From: Candidatus Dormiibacterota bacterium | GTDB taxonomy: Bacteria > Chloroflexota > Dormibacteria > Dormibacterales > Dormibacteraceae | DNA length: 64,000 bases | NCBI GenBank assembly: GCA_024280995.1 | Contig: JAMXLM010000045.1 | Span: 200,508 to 264,507, forward strand | Direction: 5' to 3' | Notes under the pieces: generated by a model | The model's input: the letters and a program-made list of their open reading frames with translations, nothing else | What the model was told of the DNA's origin: nothing | The model's database searches: none | Translations under genes and position numbers: made by a program | Shown here: piece after piece, positions 55,999 to 64,000 of the stretch | How positions within the stretch are numbered: the stretch's first letter is position 1 | Layout: the number at the start of each line of letters is the position of its first letter

Positions 55999-57336
55999 CT
56001 AGAGGAGAGCGCGTTCCTTGAGCTCCATGTAGCGTTCCACGAGCGCGGGGGACAACCGGCCTGCGACGACATCGAGTCCCAGCACCCCGCCACGCCTGAG
56101 CAGCTCGAAGCTTTCGCGCCGCCTCGACACGAACTCTTCCGCCGCCGCCCACTCGTAGGCGCGGGCGGTGCTGTCGACCGGCGCGTCGCGCGCGGTAAGC
56201 ACCGCCGGGTCCGACATGGCCACCACCAGCACGAGGTGCCGCGCGGCCAACCGCAGAGCGTGCGCGACCAGCTCGCGCGACGCTTCCGGATCCTGTACGT
56301 CGGTGAGGATGACGACCATCGAGCGGCGGCCGACGCGCAGCGCCAGGTGCGTCATCGCGTGGCCGAAATCAGGCTCGACGTAGTCGGGTTTCACCGAGTA
56401 CAGCGCCTCGGTTATCCGGCGCAGCTGGGTTGGGCCGCGCTCAGGCTTGATGAACGCGGTCACGCGGTCGTCGAAGGTCATCAAGCCCACCCGATCGCCG
56501 TAGGCCTGCGCGACCCAGGCGAGCATCAGCGCCGCGTTCACGGCGTGGTCGAGCTTGTCGAGCTCGCCGGCGGGCGCGGTCATCAAGCGCCCGCAGTCGA
56601 TGGCGATGATCACCTGCTGGCCGCGCTCGGCCTCGACCTCGACGACGACCGGGCGGTCCCGTCGCGCCGTCGCTGTCCAGCTGACGCGGCGGACATCGTC
56701 CCCACGCACGTAATCGCGGAGGCCGGCAAATGCCGTCGAGGCGCCGGGCGGCTTCGCTCGGCGCATTCCGGCCATCGCGCGGAGCCCGCGGCGCAGCGTG
56801 AGCTGGATGCGGCGGATGGCGACGACGTTTGGAAAGACGGCGGCCTCTTGGGGGAGCGGGAGCCGGATCTGCCGCCGCCACCAGCCTTCGGACCGCGAGA
56901 CCTGGAGGTCGACGCCATCGAAGCGGTATGCGCCGCGTTTCGGCGAGTACGTGCTGTAGCTCAACTTCAGGACGCCGGCGCCGTCGAACCGGCCCACCAT
57001 CACACGCGGCGACGGCCGCAGAATGTCGGGCGCGTGGTCGGCAACCCGGGCGACGAGCCCGGCCGCCGCCCGATTCTCGATGATCACCGTCACCTCTTCG
57101 GGCTCGCCGAGCGAGAACGGCTCCGGCATGACGCGACGCACGCGGTAACCGGCTCGCCCGGGAAGCGGGGCCAGGTCGCGTGCGGCGATGATCGCCAGGC
57201 CGGCGTTGTAGACGGCGGCCACGACTCCAATGACGGGCGACACGACCGCGAGCGCGATCAGCGCGGCGCCGATGCCGACGGCCCAGATCAGGCGCGGCTG
57301 AGGCGCCAGCCCGCGGACGAAACCAAGCCTGCGCAT
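55999..57336 (-). CDS. DUF58 domain protein
   Basis: 445 aa from ATG 57336; further upstream the frame runs across the divergent promoter. Two N-terminal helices (LIWAVGIGAALIALAVVSPVIGVVAAVY) are followed by a beta-rich part (SLGEPEEVTVIIENRA) and the DUF58 core YVRGDDVRRVSWTATARRD, then a von Willebrand A-like domain (VIIAIDCGRLM, RSMVVILTDVQDPEAS). These usually neighbour MoxR ATPases; here an inverted gene separates the two. Confidence 0.88.
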   Translation of the reverse strand: MRRLGFVRGLAPQPRLIWAVGIGAALIALAVVSPVIGVVAAVYNAGLAIIAARDLAPLPGRAGYRVRRVMPEPFSLGEPEEVTVIIENRAAAGLVARVADHAPDILRPSPRVMVGRFDGAGVLKLSYSTYSPKRGAYRFDGVDLQVSRSEGWWRRQIRLPLPQEAAVFPNVVAIRRIQLTLRRGLRAMAGMRRAKPPGASTAFAGLRDYVRGDDVRRVSWTATARRDRPVVVEVEAERGQQVIIAIDCGRLMTAPAGELDKLDHAVNAALMLAWVAQAYGDRVGLMTFDDRVTAFIKPERGPTQLRRITEALYSVKPDYVEPDFGHAMTHLALRVGRRSMVVILTDVQDPEASRELVAHALRLAARHLVLVVAMSDPAVLTARDAPVDSTARAYEWAAAEEFVSRRRESFELLRRGGVLGLDVVAGRLSPALVERYMELKERALL

Positions 57337-57387
57337 GCTGTTGCTTGACGAACGTAACTGACACGGCGGCCCCACGTTTTGACGGAC

Positions 57388-58463
57388 ATGAGACGCGCGG
57401 CCGCCCTCCCGCTGATGTTGCTGATCGCCGCCTGCGGAGGCGGAACCGCGTCGGGCGACCACACCACGAGCCCCGTGGCGGCGGTCGCAAGCCCCTCGGC
57501 ATCCCCCACCCAATCGCCGGCGCAGCTTCCGAACAAGTACGGCATCTTCGTCAAGGACTTCCTGGTCGACGGCGGGTCCACCTACTCGATCGCCCTGGTT
57601 GGCACCGATGGAAAGGTCCAGGCGACCGCGACCGCCGCGAAGCGCGGCCACCCCCGGGGCTTCCTGGTTCAGATGCCAAACCTCTCAGCGTCGAGCTCCC
57701 GCGTCTACTACCTGGACGGCGACTCGAGCCTGAAGTTTCTTCAGCCGGACGGCAAGACGGGCTCGGTGAAGACGCTGCCCGTGGATGCGAGCTCGGCCGC
57801 GGCGTTCGCCGTCAGCCCCGATGACACGCGGATCGCGGTGGCGATCGTCACCTACCCGTTCCCCGTCAAGACCCGCATCTACGTCGAAGACCTGTACACC
57901 GGCGGAAACCACGTCGAGCTCTTTTCCTCATCGACGGTGTTCGAGTGGCCGGTCGGCTGGCACGAGGGGCACCTCGTGATCGGCGTGGGCATCAATGCCG
58001 CGCCCCAGAACTTCTGGGAGGGATTCGCCTACAACCAGACGGGATACCACGTCGCCGACGCCTCGACCGGAGTTCGGATCGCCACCATCTGCGCGGGCGG
58101 TGCAACCTTTGGACCACCCGTCACGGTGGGCACTTCCTGCCAGACAGGTTCCAGCTACACGGTGTCGCTGTGGTCGGGCAAGACGGCCATCAGTATCCCA
58201 ACCGGCAACTCCTGCGGCGGCGGCGTCGTGTCTTCCGACGGCATGGTCGTCGCGGACCGCTGTTCGGGCGGCCCTGTCAGGTTCGTCAACCAATATGGCG
58301 AGATCCACATCACCCCGTACGTCGCCACGCCGGTGGGATGGTTCGATTACACCGACGTCGTCGTTGTCACTGGGTCAGGGCAGCTGAGCATCCTCGGTGT
58401 GGACCTGAAAAACACGACGATCGACGCGAGCGGCTTCTTCGCGGGGACTCTGCCCGAAAACCT

Positions 58464-58467
<4 letters not shown>
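57388..58467 (+). CDS. secreted lipoprotein, function unknown
   Basis: 359 aa from ATG 57388. Signal peptide with lipobox LIAAC (Cys near 15), a Ser/Thr/Pro linker, then a Gly/Ser/Thr-rich domain with strand repeats (RVYYLDGDSSLKFL, FAVSPDDTRIAVAIV, TRIYVEDLYTGG) suggestive of a WD40/TolB-like propeller. Four cysteines lie near the C-terminus. It is encoded opposite to its flanks, between MoxR and DUF58; its TAG forms a CTAG overlap with the moxR stop. No family recognised. Confidence 0.75.
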
Positions 58468-59410
<943 letters not shown>

Positions 59411-59414
<4 letters not shown>

Positions 59415-60523
59415 CTTCGAGGGACGGGGTGCGCGATCTCGTGCAGCTTTCTTGCCGCGTTCAGCAGGTCGTGCTCGCTTGCCGCCGAGGCGACGAGCGA
59501 GCTTTCGACTTTGGCCAGCTCATCAGCGGTGTCGGGCGAGCGCATCCACAGAGCATTCCAGAACCGCTCGCGCGGCTGCAGCGGCAAACCGTTACGGGCG
59601 GCGACCGCGCGCTCGGTTGCGTTGGTCAGCATGCCGAGGGTGACGGCGCGCGCGCTCGACCGACGCAGCAGCTGACCGACGGCGACCGCCCACTCGACGT
59701 CGGAGCGCGCCGCGTCGGGCGGTCTTGACACGACAGGACCGAAACGCCGGCCGCGCAGGAAGAGTCCCAGGAACACCGCCACGACAAGCCATGCGAGCGC
59801 CGCACCCCAGGGAGTCGCCAGCCAACTCTGCGGCGCGAAGTCGCTGACCGTCAACCCGTGGTGGTATTCGTCGAACGTGACCTGCGCGCTCGAATCCGAG
59901 CCGATCAAGTCCGCCAGCAGCCGCCCGTTGTCGGTCTTGTCGAGGTAGCCGTTGCACAGCACGAGCGGGTCGGCGAGCACGACCACGCGACCGAGGCCGA
60001 CGCGTTGGACGTAACCGGCCGTGAGCCCGCCGCCCGAACGCAGCAGGGTGACCTGCGGCGCGGAGGTGTAGATCGGGACGAACGCGTCGCCGCCGCTGAC
60101 CCTGGTCACGCCGTCGCCGAGGGGAATCGAGGAGTAGCTGCCGCCCAACGCCTGACCGCTGTATCGGGTCACTCCGAACGCCCTGTCGAGCTCACCGTCT
60201 CCCTGCTCCGACGCGTACACGAGCACGCCGCCCTGCTCCTGCACCCACGCGTGGAGCTGATCGGCCTCGCCCTCCGAGTAGGGGCTGGTCGGCGTGAACA
60301 CGAACATCACCGAGCCTGCAGCCGGAAGATTGAAACCGTCGGTCATCTGGCTCGTCTGATGTCCCATCGCCTGTGCGAATAGCAGCGCCGCCGAGGTGCC
60401 GTTCGCCGCGTCGCTGTTCGAGCTGTGCTCGGGGGAATCGCTGTGCGGCTGCAGCGCGTAGGCGAGCGCCGCGATGGCGATGGCGACGACACCGGCGACG
60501 ATCCAGCCACGCAGCCCTCTCAT
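59411..60523 (-). CDS. DUF4350 domain membrane protein
   Basis: 370 aa from ATG 60523, which overlaps the stop of the preceding gene (ATGA). One N-terminal helix (GWIVAGVVAIAIAALAYAL), an extracellular domain (DUF4350-like: ALLFAQAMGHQTS, VLVYASEQGD, VVVLADPLVLCNGYLDKTDNG), a second helix (ALAWLVVAVFLGLFLRG) and a helical cytoplasmic tail. Next gene is MoxR. Confidence 0.85.
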
Positions 60524-61392
60524 GCCGCGACCTGGGCGACTGGTTTGCGAAACGGTGCGGCGACCCGCGCGGCCCGGTCGTACGTCGCTTCGTCGACGTC
60601 GCGGCCGCCGTAGACCGCCGCCTCGAACGGAAGCAGGAGCGGGCGTAAGGCCTCGTGGTCGGGCGCGCGATTGAAGATCTCGCGCACGGTCAACGGGCTT
60701 CCCTCCCACGAACGCTCGCCCTCCAGGGTCGCGGCGACGCCGGCGCAGAGGGCGCGGATGGCGCCGACGCGGTCGCCTTTCGCGGCCAGGCTGTCGGCCT
60801 CGGCGAAGTAGTCCGCGGGCGGCCGCGGCCCTCCAGGCACGACGCTGACCGACTGGCTGAAACGACCTCGGGCCGAGCGGACGATGACGAAGACCACGAG
60901 CGCGAGCACGACGATGCTCACGACGTAGAGCCACCAGGATGCGAGCTGGGCGCCGCCGCGGTTGCCGAACAACAGGCGCAACAGCGCCGCGATCCGGTCC
61001 TGCACCCACTGCACGAACCGATCCCACAGCGAAGGCGGGCGATGCAGCGCGTCGTACCGGCTCATCGAGAGGACCTGCCCGAGCCGCTGCTGTGCGAGCT
61101 GCGGGTCCGACGTGCTGAGAGGTTGTTGCAACGCGCTTAGCAGCTCGGCGAGGCGCGTCCGAGCATCCGCGTACAGGGGCGGCCGCGCGAGAAGGTCGTC
61201 GATGATCTCGGGCTGCGTGTTCCCCGTCCCCGATACGAGCGCGCGATAAGCGCGGATGGCGGGACCGGTGTCCGAACCCGACGCGTTCTGGATGATGTCG
61301 TATGCCATCTGGACGGCGTCGGCGTAAGGCGGCGGCGAGGGCGGATCCGCGGATGCGACGGACGGCGAGGCGAGGGCCGTGGTCAGCGCCAT
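60520..61392 (-). CDS. DUF4129 domain membrane protein
   Basis: 290 aa from ATG 61392. Upstream in-frame codons (LSISRLIRPAAAALMALTTALASPSVASA region) would complete a signal peptide but need a CTG (61434) or ATT start overlapping the previous stop. An N-terminal exported helical part, one transmembrane helix (WWLYVVSIVVLALVVFVIV) and the DUF4129 tail (YFAEADSLAAKGDRVGAIRALCAG) occur. Order fits MoxR clusters. Confidence 0.82.
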   Translation of the reverse strand: MALTTALASPSVASADPPSPPPYADAVQMAYDIIQNASGSDTGPAIRAYRALVSGTGNTQPEIIDDLLARPPLYADARTRLAELLSALQQPLSTSDPQLAQQRLGQVLSMSRYDALHRPPSLWDRFVQWVQDRIAALLRLLFGNRGGAQLASWWLYVVSIVVLALVVFVIVRSARGRFSQSVSVVPGGPRPPADYFAEADSLAAKGDRVGAIRALCAGVAATLEGERSWEGSPLTVREIFNRAPDHEALRPLLLPFEAAVYGGRDVDEATYDRAARVAAPFRKPVAQVAA

Positions 61393-61430
61393 GAGCGCAG
61401 CGGCAGCCGGCCGGATGAGGCGCGAAATGC

Positions 61431-62273
61431 TCAGGTCGTGGCCTGCTGGGCCGGCAGCCGGTACGCCATCTGGAAGAGATCGAGCGCCTCGCGACGCACA
61501 CGCAGGTCGAAGTAGATCAGGACGAACACGATCTGCGCGACCGGCGCAATCAGGGCCGCGATGATCTGGCCGCTCGCGAGTGTGATCGCGCTGGCGACGA
61601 ACTGGGAGACCACGAGCCCGAGCAGGCCCTGGGCGAGGTTGATGAAACCGTTGAGCGCGATCGAGAGCACGAAGTAGAGGACGTAGGTCAGGAAAAGGAT
61701 CAGGAACGTGCGCCACCACCGGCCCTGCACCAGCTGCCGGCTGCGAGTCACCGCCGCGCTGATGCCGATCCCCTCGACGAACATCGCGGGCACGACGGCC
61801 ACCCACATGACGAAGACCCAGAGCCAGAGGATGAACGGCGCGATGCAAAGGAAGATCGCCAGCTCGGCGGTGAGGGTGTTGAAGATGAGCCAGTAGCCGA
61901 GCAGCGGGAAGTAGCGCCGCATCACGCCCTTGAAAACGCCGCCGGCGGTCACCTGACGGCCCAGCGCCGACTCGCAGGCCGCGTAAACGATCGCGCTGTG
62001 GCTGAAAGGCAGAAAGAGAAAGCTGACGAGCGCCGACGCGCCGATGGCGCCGACGAAACCCAGCACCGGCCCGAGATCGGTCGGGCTGGAGGTCGCCGCC
62101 AACCCGGTCGAGAACCACGCCAGCGCCAGCCCGTAAAGCGCGGCCGACGGGATGGCCAGGATGACCGAGATCGCGGCAATCAAAAGGAAGTGCCTGCGGT
62201 ACATCCGGAACGTCTCGTCGAGCAGGTCTCCGATCTCAAGCGGCCTCAGGCGGAGCGGCATCGGGACGTCCAT
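61431..62273 (-). CDS. multi-spanning membrane protein of the MoxR cluster, unrecognised
   Basis: 280 aa from ATG 62273 (MDVPMPLRLRPLEIGDLLDETFRMYRRHF). About six transmembrane helices; N-terminal LRPLEIGDLLDETFRMYR and a loop EGIGISAAVTRSRQLVQGRWWRTF recall glycerophosphodiester-phosphodiesterase-associated membrane domain proteins. First gene of the minus-strand operon feeding DUF4129, DUF4350 and MoxR, with a 34-nt gap to the divergent receiver gene. An alternative ATG at 62261 is possible. Confidence 0.78.
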   Translation of the reverse strand: MDVPMPLRLRPLEIGDLLDETFRMYRRHFLLIAAISVILAIPSAALYGLALAWFSTGLAATSSPTDLGPVLGFVGAIGASALVSFLFLPFSHSAIVYAACESALGRQVTAGGVFKGVMRRYFPLLGYWLIFNTLTAELAIFLCIAPFILWLWVFVMWVAVVPAMFVEGIGISAAVTRSRQLVQGRWWRTFLILFLTYVLYFVLSIALNGFINLAQGLLGLVVSQFVASAITLASGQIIAALIAPVAQIVFVLIYFDLRVRREALDLFQMAYRLPAQQATT

Positions 62274-62307
62274 TTCTCGGGCGTTAAGCGTTGCACGAAT
62301 AGAAGGG

Positions 62308-62712
62308 ATGGGACTTGGTGAGCGTTCAAACACGGCCCCAGACGAGGTAACCGTCCTCCTCGTCGAGGACGACGCGTCGGTGGCTCAGATGTACCGGCTG
62401 AAGCTGGAGCTCGACGGCTACACCGTCCACGTCGCCGGCGACGGGATGATGGCGCTGGAGAAGGCCGAGGCGGCGCGCCCGGACATCATCTTCCTCGACC
62501 TGCAGCTGCCCAAGCTGGACGGTATGAGCGTCCTCGAGGCGCTGCAGCGCAATCCCGCGACCAGAGAGATCCCGGTGGTCATCCTCTCCAACTCGACCGA
62601 GCGAGAGCTCGTCGAGCGCGGGGTTCAGCTGGGCGCGCTCGACCACCTGATCAAGAACCAGACCCCGCCGGCCCGGCTCTCGCAACGCCTGCGAGGCTGG
62701 CTTGGCTCCTGA
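62308..62712 (+). CDS. stand-alone response regulator receiver protein
   Basis: 134 aa, receiver domain only. Acid pair D21/D22 in VLLVEDDASVAQMY, phosphoacceptor D64 in IIFLDLQLPKLDG, switch S94 in VVILSNS and K116 in LDHLIKNQ are all present, so it should be phosphorylatable. No output domain or nearby kinase is seen. ATG 62308 chosen as the start; upstream codons overlap the divergent gene. Convergent with clpC. Confidence 0.9.
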   Translation: MGLGERSNTAPDEVTVLLVEDDASVAQMYRLKLELDGYTVHVAGDGMMALEKAEAARPDIIFLDLQLPKLDGMSVLEALQRNPATREIPVVILSNSTERELVERGVQLGALDHLIKNQTPPARLSQRLRGWLGS

Positions 62713-62734
62713 GCGGTTTCTGGCGCGCTAGCCG

Positions 62735-64000
62735 CTAGCTCTTCGGCGCAGGCCCTGCCGGCGCAGCCGCCGCAGGCTCCTTCTTCGCGTGCTTGATCGG
62801 GGTGAACTTCAGCTCGTCCTCGCCGCCTTCTTTTTGATCGGTGTCGATCTGGACGGTGTCCCCACGCGCGATCTTGCCCCGCAGCAGGTGCTCCGAGAGC
62901 TGGTCTTCGATCCGGCTCGTGATCACGCGCCGCAGCGGCCGCGCGCCATACGTCCGGTCGTAGCCCTCCTTCGCCAGCAGGTCCTTGGCCGCGTCGGTGA
63001 CCTCGATCGTGATCTGCTGCTCCGCCAGGTGCTTGCCGAGGCGCTCGAGCTGCAGGTCCACTATCTCGCGGATCTGGTGCGTGGTCAGGCTCTTGAACAC
63101 GACCACGGCGTCGACCCGGTTGAGGAACTCCGGCCGGAACATGCGCTTCAGCTCGTCGTCGATCTTCTGCTTGGTGTTCGCGTGCCTTCGCTCCACCTCT
63201 GCGGCCTCGTCCACCACCGAGGCCTGGAAGCCCAGCGAGGTCCCCGCCTGGTTGACGTCGCGGATGCCGAGGTTCGAGGTCATGATGATCACGGTGTTCG
63301 CGAAGTTGACGATCTTGCCCTTCGCGTCGCTCAGGCGGCCGTCCTCGAGGATCTGCAGCAGCATGTTGAAGACCTCGGGGTGCGCCTTCTCGATCTCGTC
63401 GAACAGGATCACCGAGTAAGGCCGGCGGCGGACCGCCTCGGTCAGCTGGCCGCCCTCGTCGTAGCCCACGTAGCCGGGAGGCGAGCCGACCAGCCGCGCC
63501 GTCGTGTGCCGCTCCATGAACTCCGACATGTCGAGCTTGATAAGCGCGTCCTCGGAGTCGAACAGGTACTCGGCCAGCGCCCTGGCGAGCTCGGTCTTCC
63601 CGATTCCGGTTGGGCCGAGGAAGATGAACGACCCGATCGGCCGGCGCGGATTCTTCAGGCCGGCACGCGCCCGGCGGACGGCCTGCGAGACGGTGACGAT
63701 CGCCTCGTCCTGGCCGACCATCCGCTTGTGAATCTCTTCCTCCATCCGCAGGAGGCGCGCGCTCTCTTCCTCGACCAGGCGTGAGACCGGAACGCCGGTC
63801 CACGCGGCGACGATCTGCGCGATGTCTTCCTCGCCCACCTCGGGCACGGTCTCGCCCAGCTTGTCGCGCCACGCGGCCTCTTTGAGCGCGAGCTTGTCCT
63901 GGAGCTTCTTGACCTTGTCGCGAACGCTCGCCGCGGCCTCGAAGTCCTGCTTGTTCACTGAATCGTCCTGCTCGACCTTCTGGCGCCGGATCTCCTTCTG
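62735..64000 (-). CDS. clpC: ATP-dependent Clp protease ATP-binding subunit ClpC (C-terminal part)
   Basis: The 422 codons present run through the right window edge, so the N-terminal half including AAA-1 is missing. Visible are the UVR-like linker ([21 protein letters not shown]) and AAA-2 with Walker [17 protein letters not shown], the pore loop [13 protein letters not shown], Walker [12 protein letters not shown], sensor 1 TSNLG and the D2-small domain ending ([22 protein letters not shown]). The tail is Lys/Ala/Pro-rich. Unfoldase partner of ClpP. Confidence 0.96.
   Translation of the reverse strand, partial: QKEIRRQKVEQDDSVNKQDFEAAASVRDKVKKLQDKLALKEAAWRDKLGETVPEVGEEDIAQIVAAWTGVPVSRLVEEESARLLRMEEEIHKRMVGQDEAIVTVSQAVRRARAGLKNPRRPIGSFIFLGPTGIGKTELARALAEYLFDSEDALIKLDMSEFMERHTTARLVGSPPGYVGYDEGGQLTEAVRRRPYSVILFDEIEKAHPEVFNMLLQILEDGRLSDAKGKIVNFANTVIIMTSNLGIRDVNQAGTSLGFQASVVDEAAEVERRHANTKQKIDDELKRMFRPEFLNRVDAVVVFKSLTTHQIREIVDLQLERLGKHLAEQQITIEVTDAAKDLLAKEGYDRTYGARPLRRVITSRIEDQLSEHLLRGKIARGDTVQIDTDQKEGGEDELKFTPIKHAKKEPAAAAPAGPAPKS

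Noticed and set aside
55255..57348. Long plus-strand frame across SpoIIM and DUF58
   Set aside because: Runs out of frame through the first gene and antisense through the second; Arg/His-rich, no domain.

Overview
The window is a high-GC (about two thirds by eye), gene-dense bacterial chromosome segment carrying, almost entirely on the minus strand, the long conserved run known from Bacillus subtilis and relatives. Read right to left: clpC - radA - yacL-like - ispD - ispF - cysS - rlmB - yacP-like - rpmG - secE - nusG - rplK - rplA - rplJ - rplL - rpoB - rpoC - rpsL - rpsG - fusA - tuf - S10/spc ribosomal genes to rplR, with the first codons of rpsE at the left edge. TTG and GTG starts are frequent, uS14 is the zinc (C+) form, RpoC carries a long N-terminal coiled-coil insertion and several promoters look leaderless. 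Taken together I infer a Chloroflexota or 'Candidatus Dormibacterota'-like bacterium; this is tentative and would need marker-gene phylogeny.

Layout. 1-12919: str/S10/spc block (rpsE fragment, rplR, F, rpsH, rpsN, rplE, X, N, rpsQ, rpmC, rplP, rpsC, rplV, rpsS, rplB, W, D, C, rpsJ, tuf, fusA, rpsG, rpsL), tightly packed except for a 193-nt gap between rpsS and rplV. 12979-22365: a lineage-specific insert with an RsmC/YbxB-like methyltransferase, a dipeptide/oligopeptide ABC importer (two ATPases, two permeases, two different binding lipoproteins) and a propeller-like lipoprotein. 22434-30325: rpoC and rpoB. 30528-35012: plus-strand insert with a class V PLP enzyme and a beta-phosphoglucomutase-like HAD / GH65 phosphorylase pair. 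34873-39170: rplL, rplJ (with L10 leader), two tandem GNAT acetyltransferases, rplA, rplK, nusG, secE, rpmG. 39464-43951: plus-strand O-antigen-ligase-like protein, a secreted protein, an isocitrate-dehydrogenase-family protein and an SGNH hydrolase. 44037-53012: LmbE-like deacetylase, pyk, NYN RNase, rlmB, a cupin (plus), cysS, ispF, ispD, PIN-TRAM protein, radA. 53150-62712: PLP dehydratase-like enzyme and a MoxR/DUF58/DUF4129/DUF4350/SpoIIM/RDD membrane cluster, ending in a receiver protein. 62735-64000: 3' part of clpC.

The backbone supplies translation, transcription and protein quality control. The inserts between backbone blocks are mostly plus-strand or separately promoted and cover peptide import, disaccharide phosphorolysis, cell-envelope glycan assembly and an envelope-associated MoxR cluster. 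No tRNA, rRNA, IS element or CRISPR array was recognised, and no stretch above 300 bases is gene-free.
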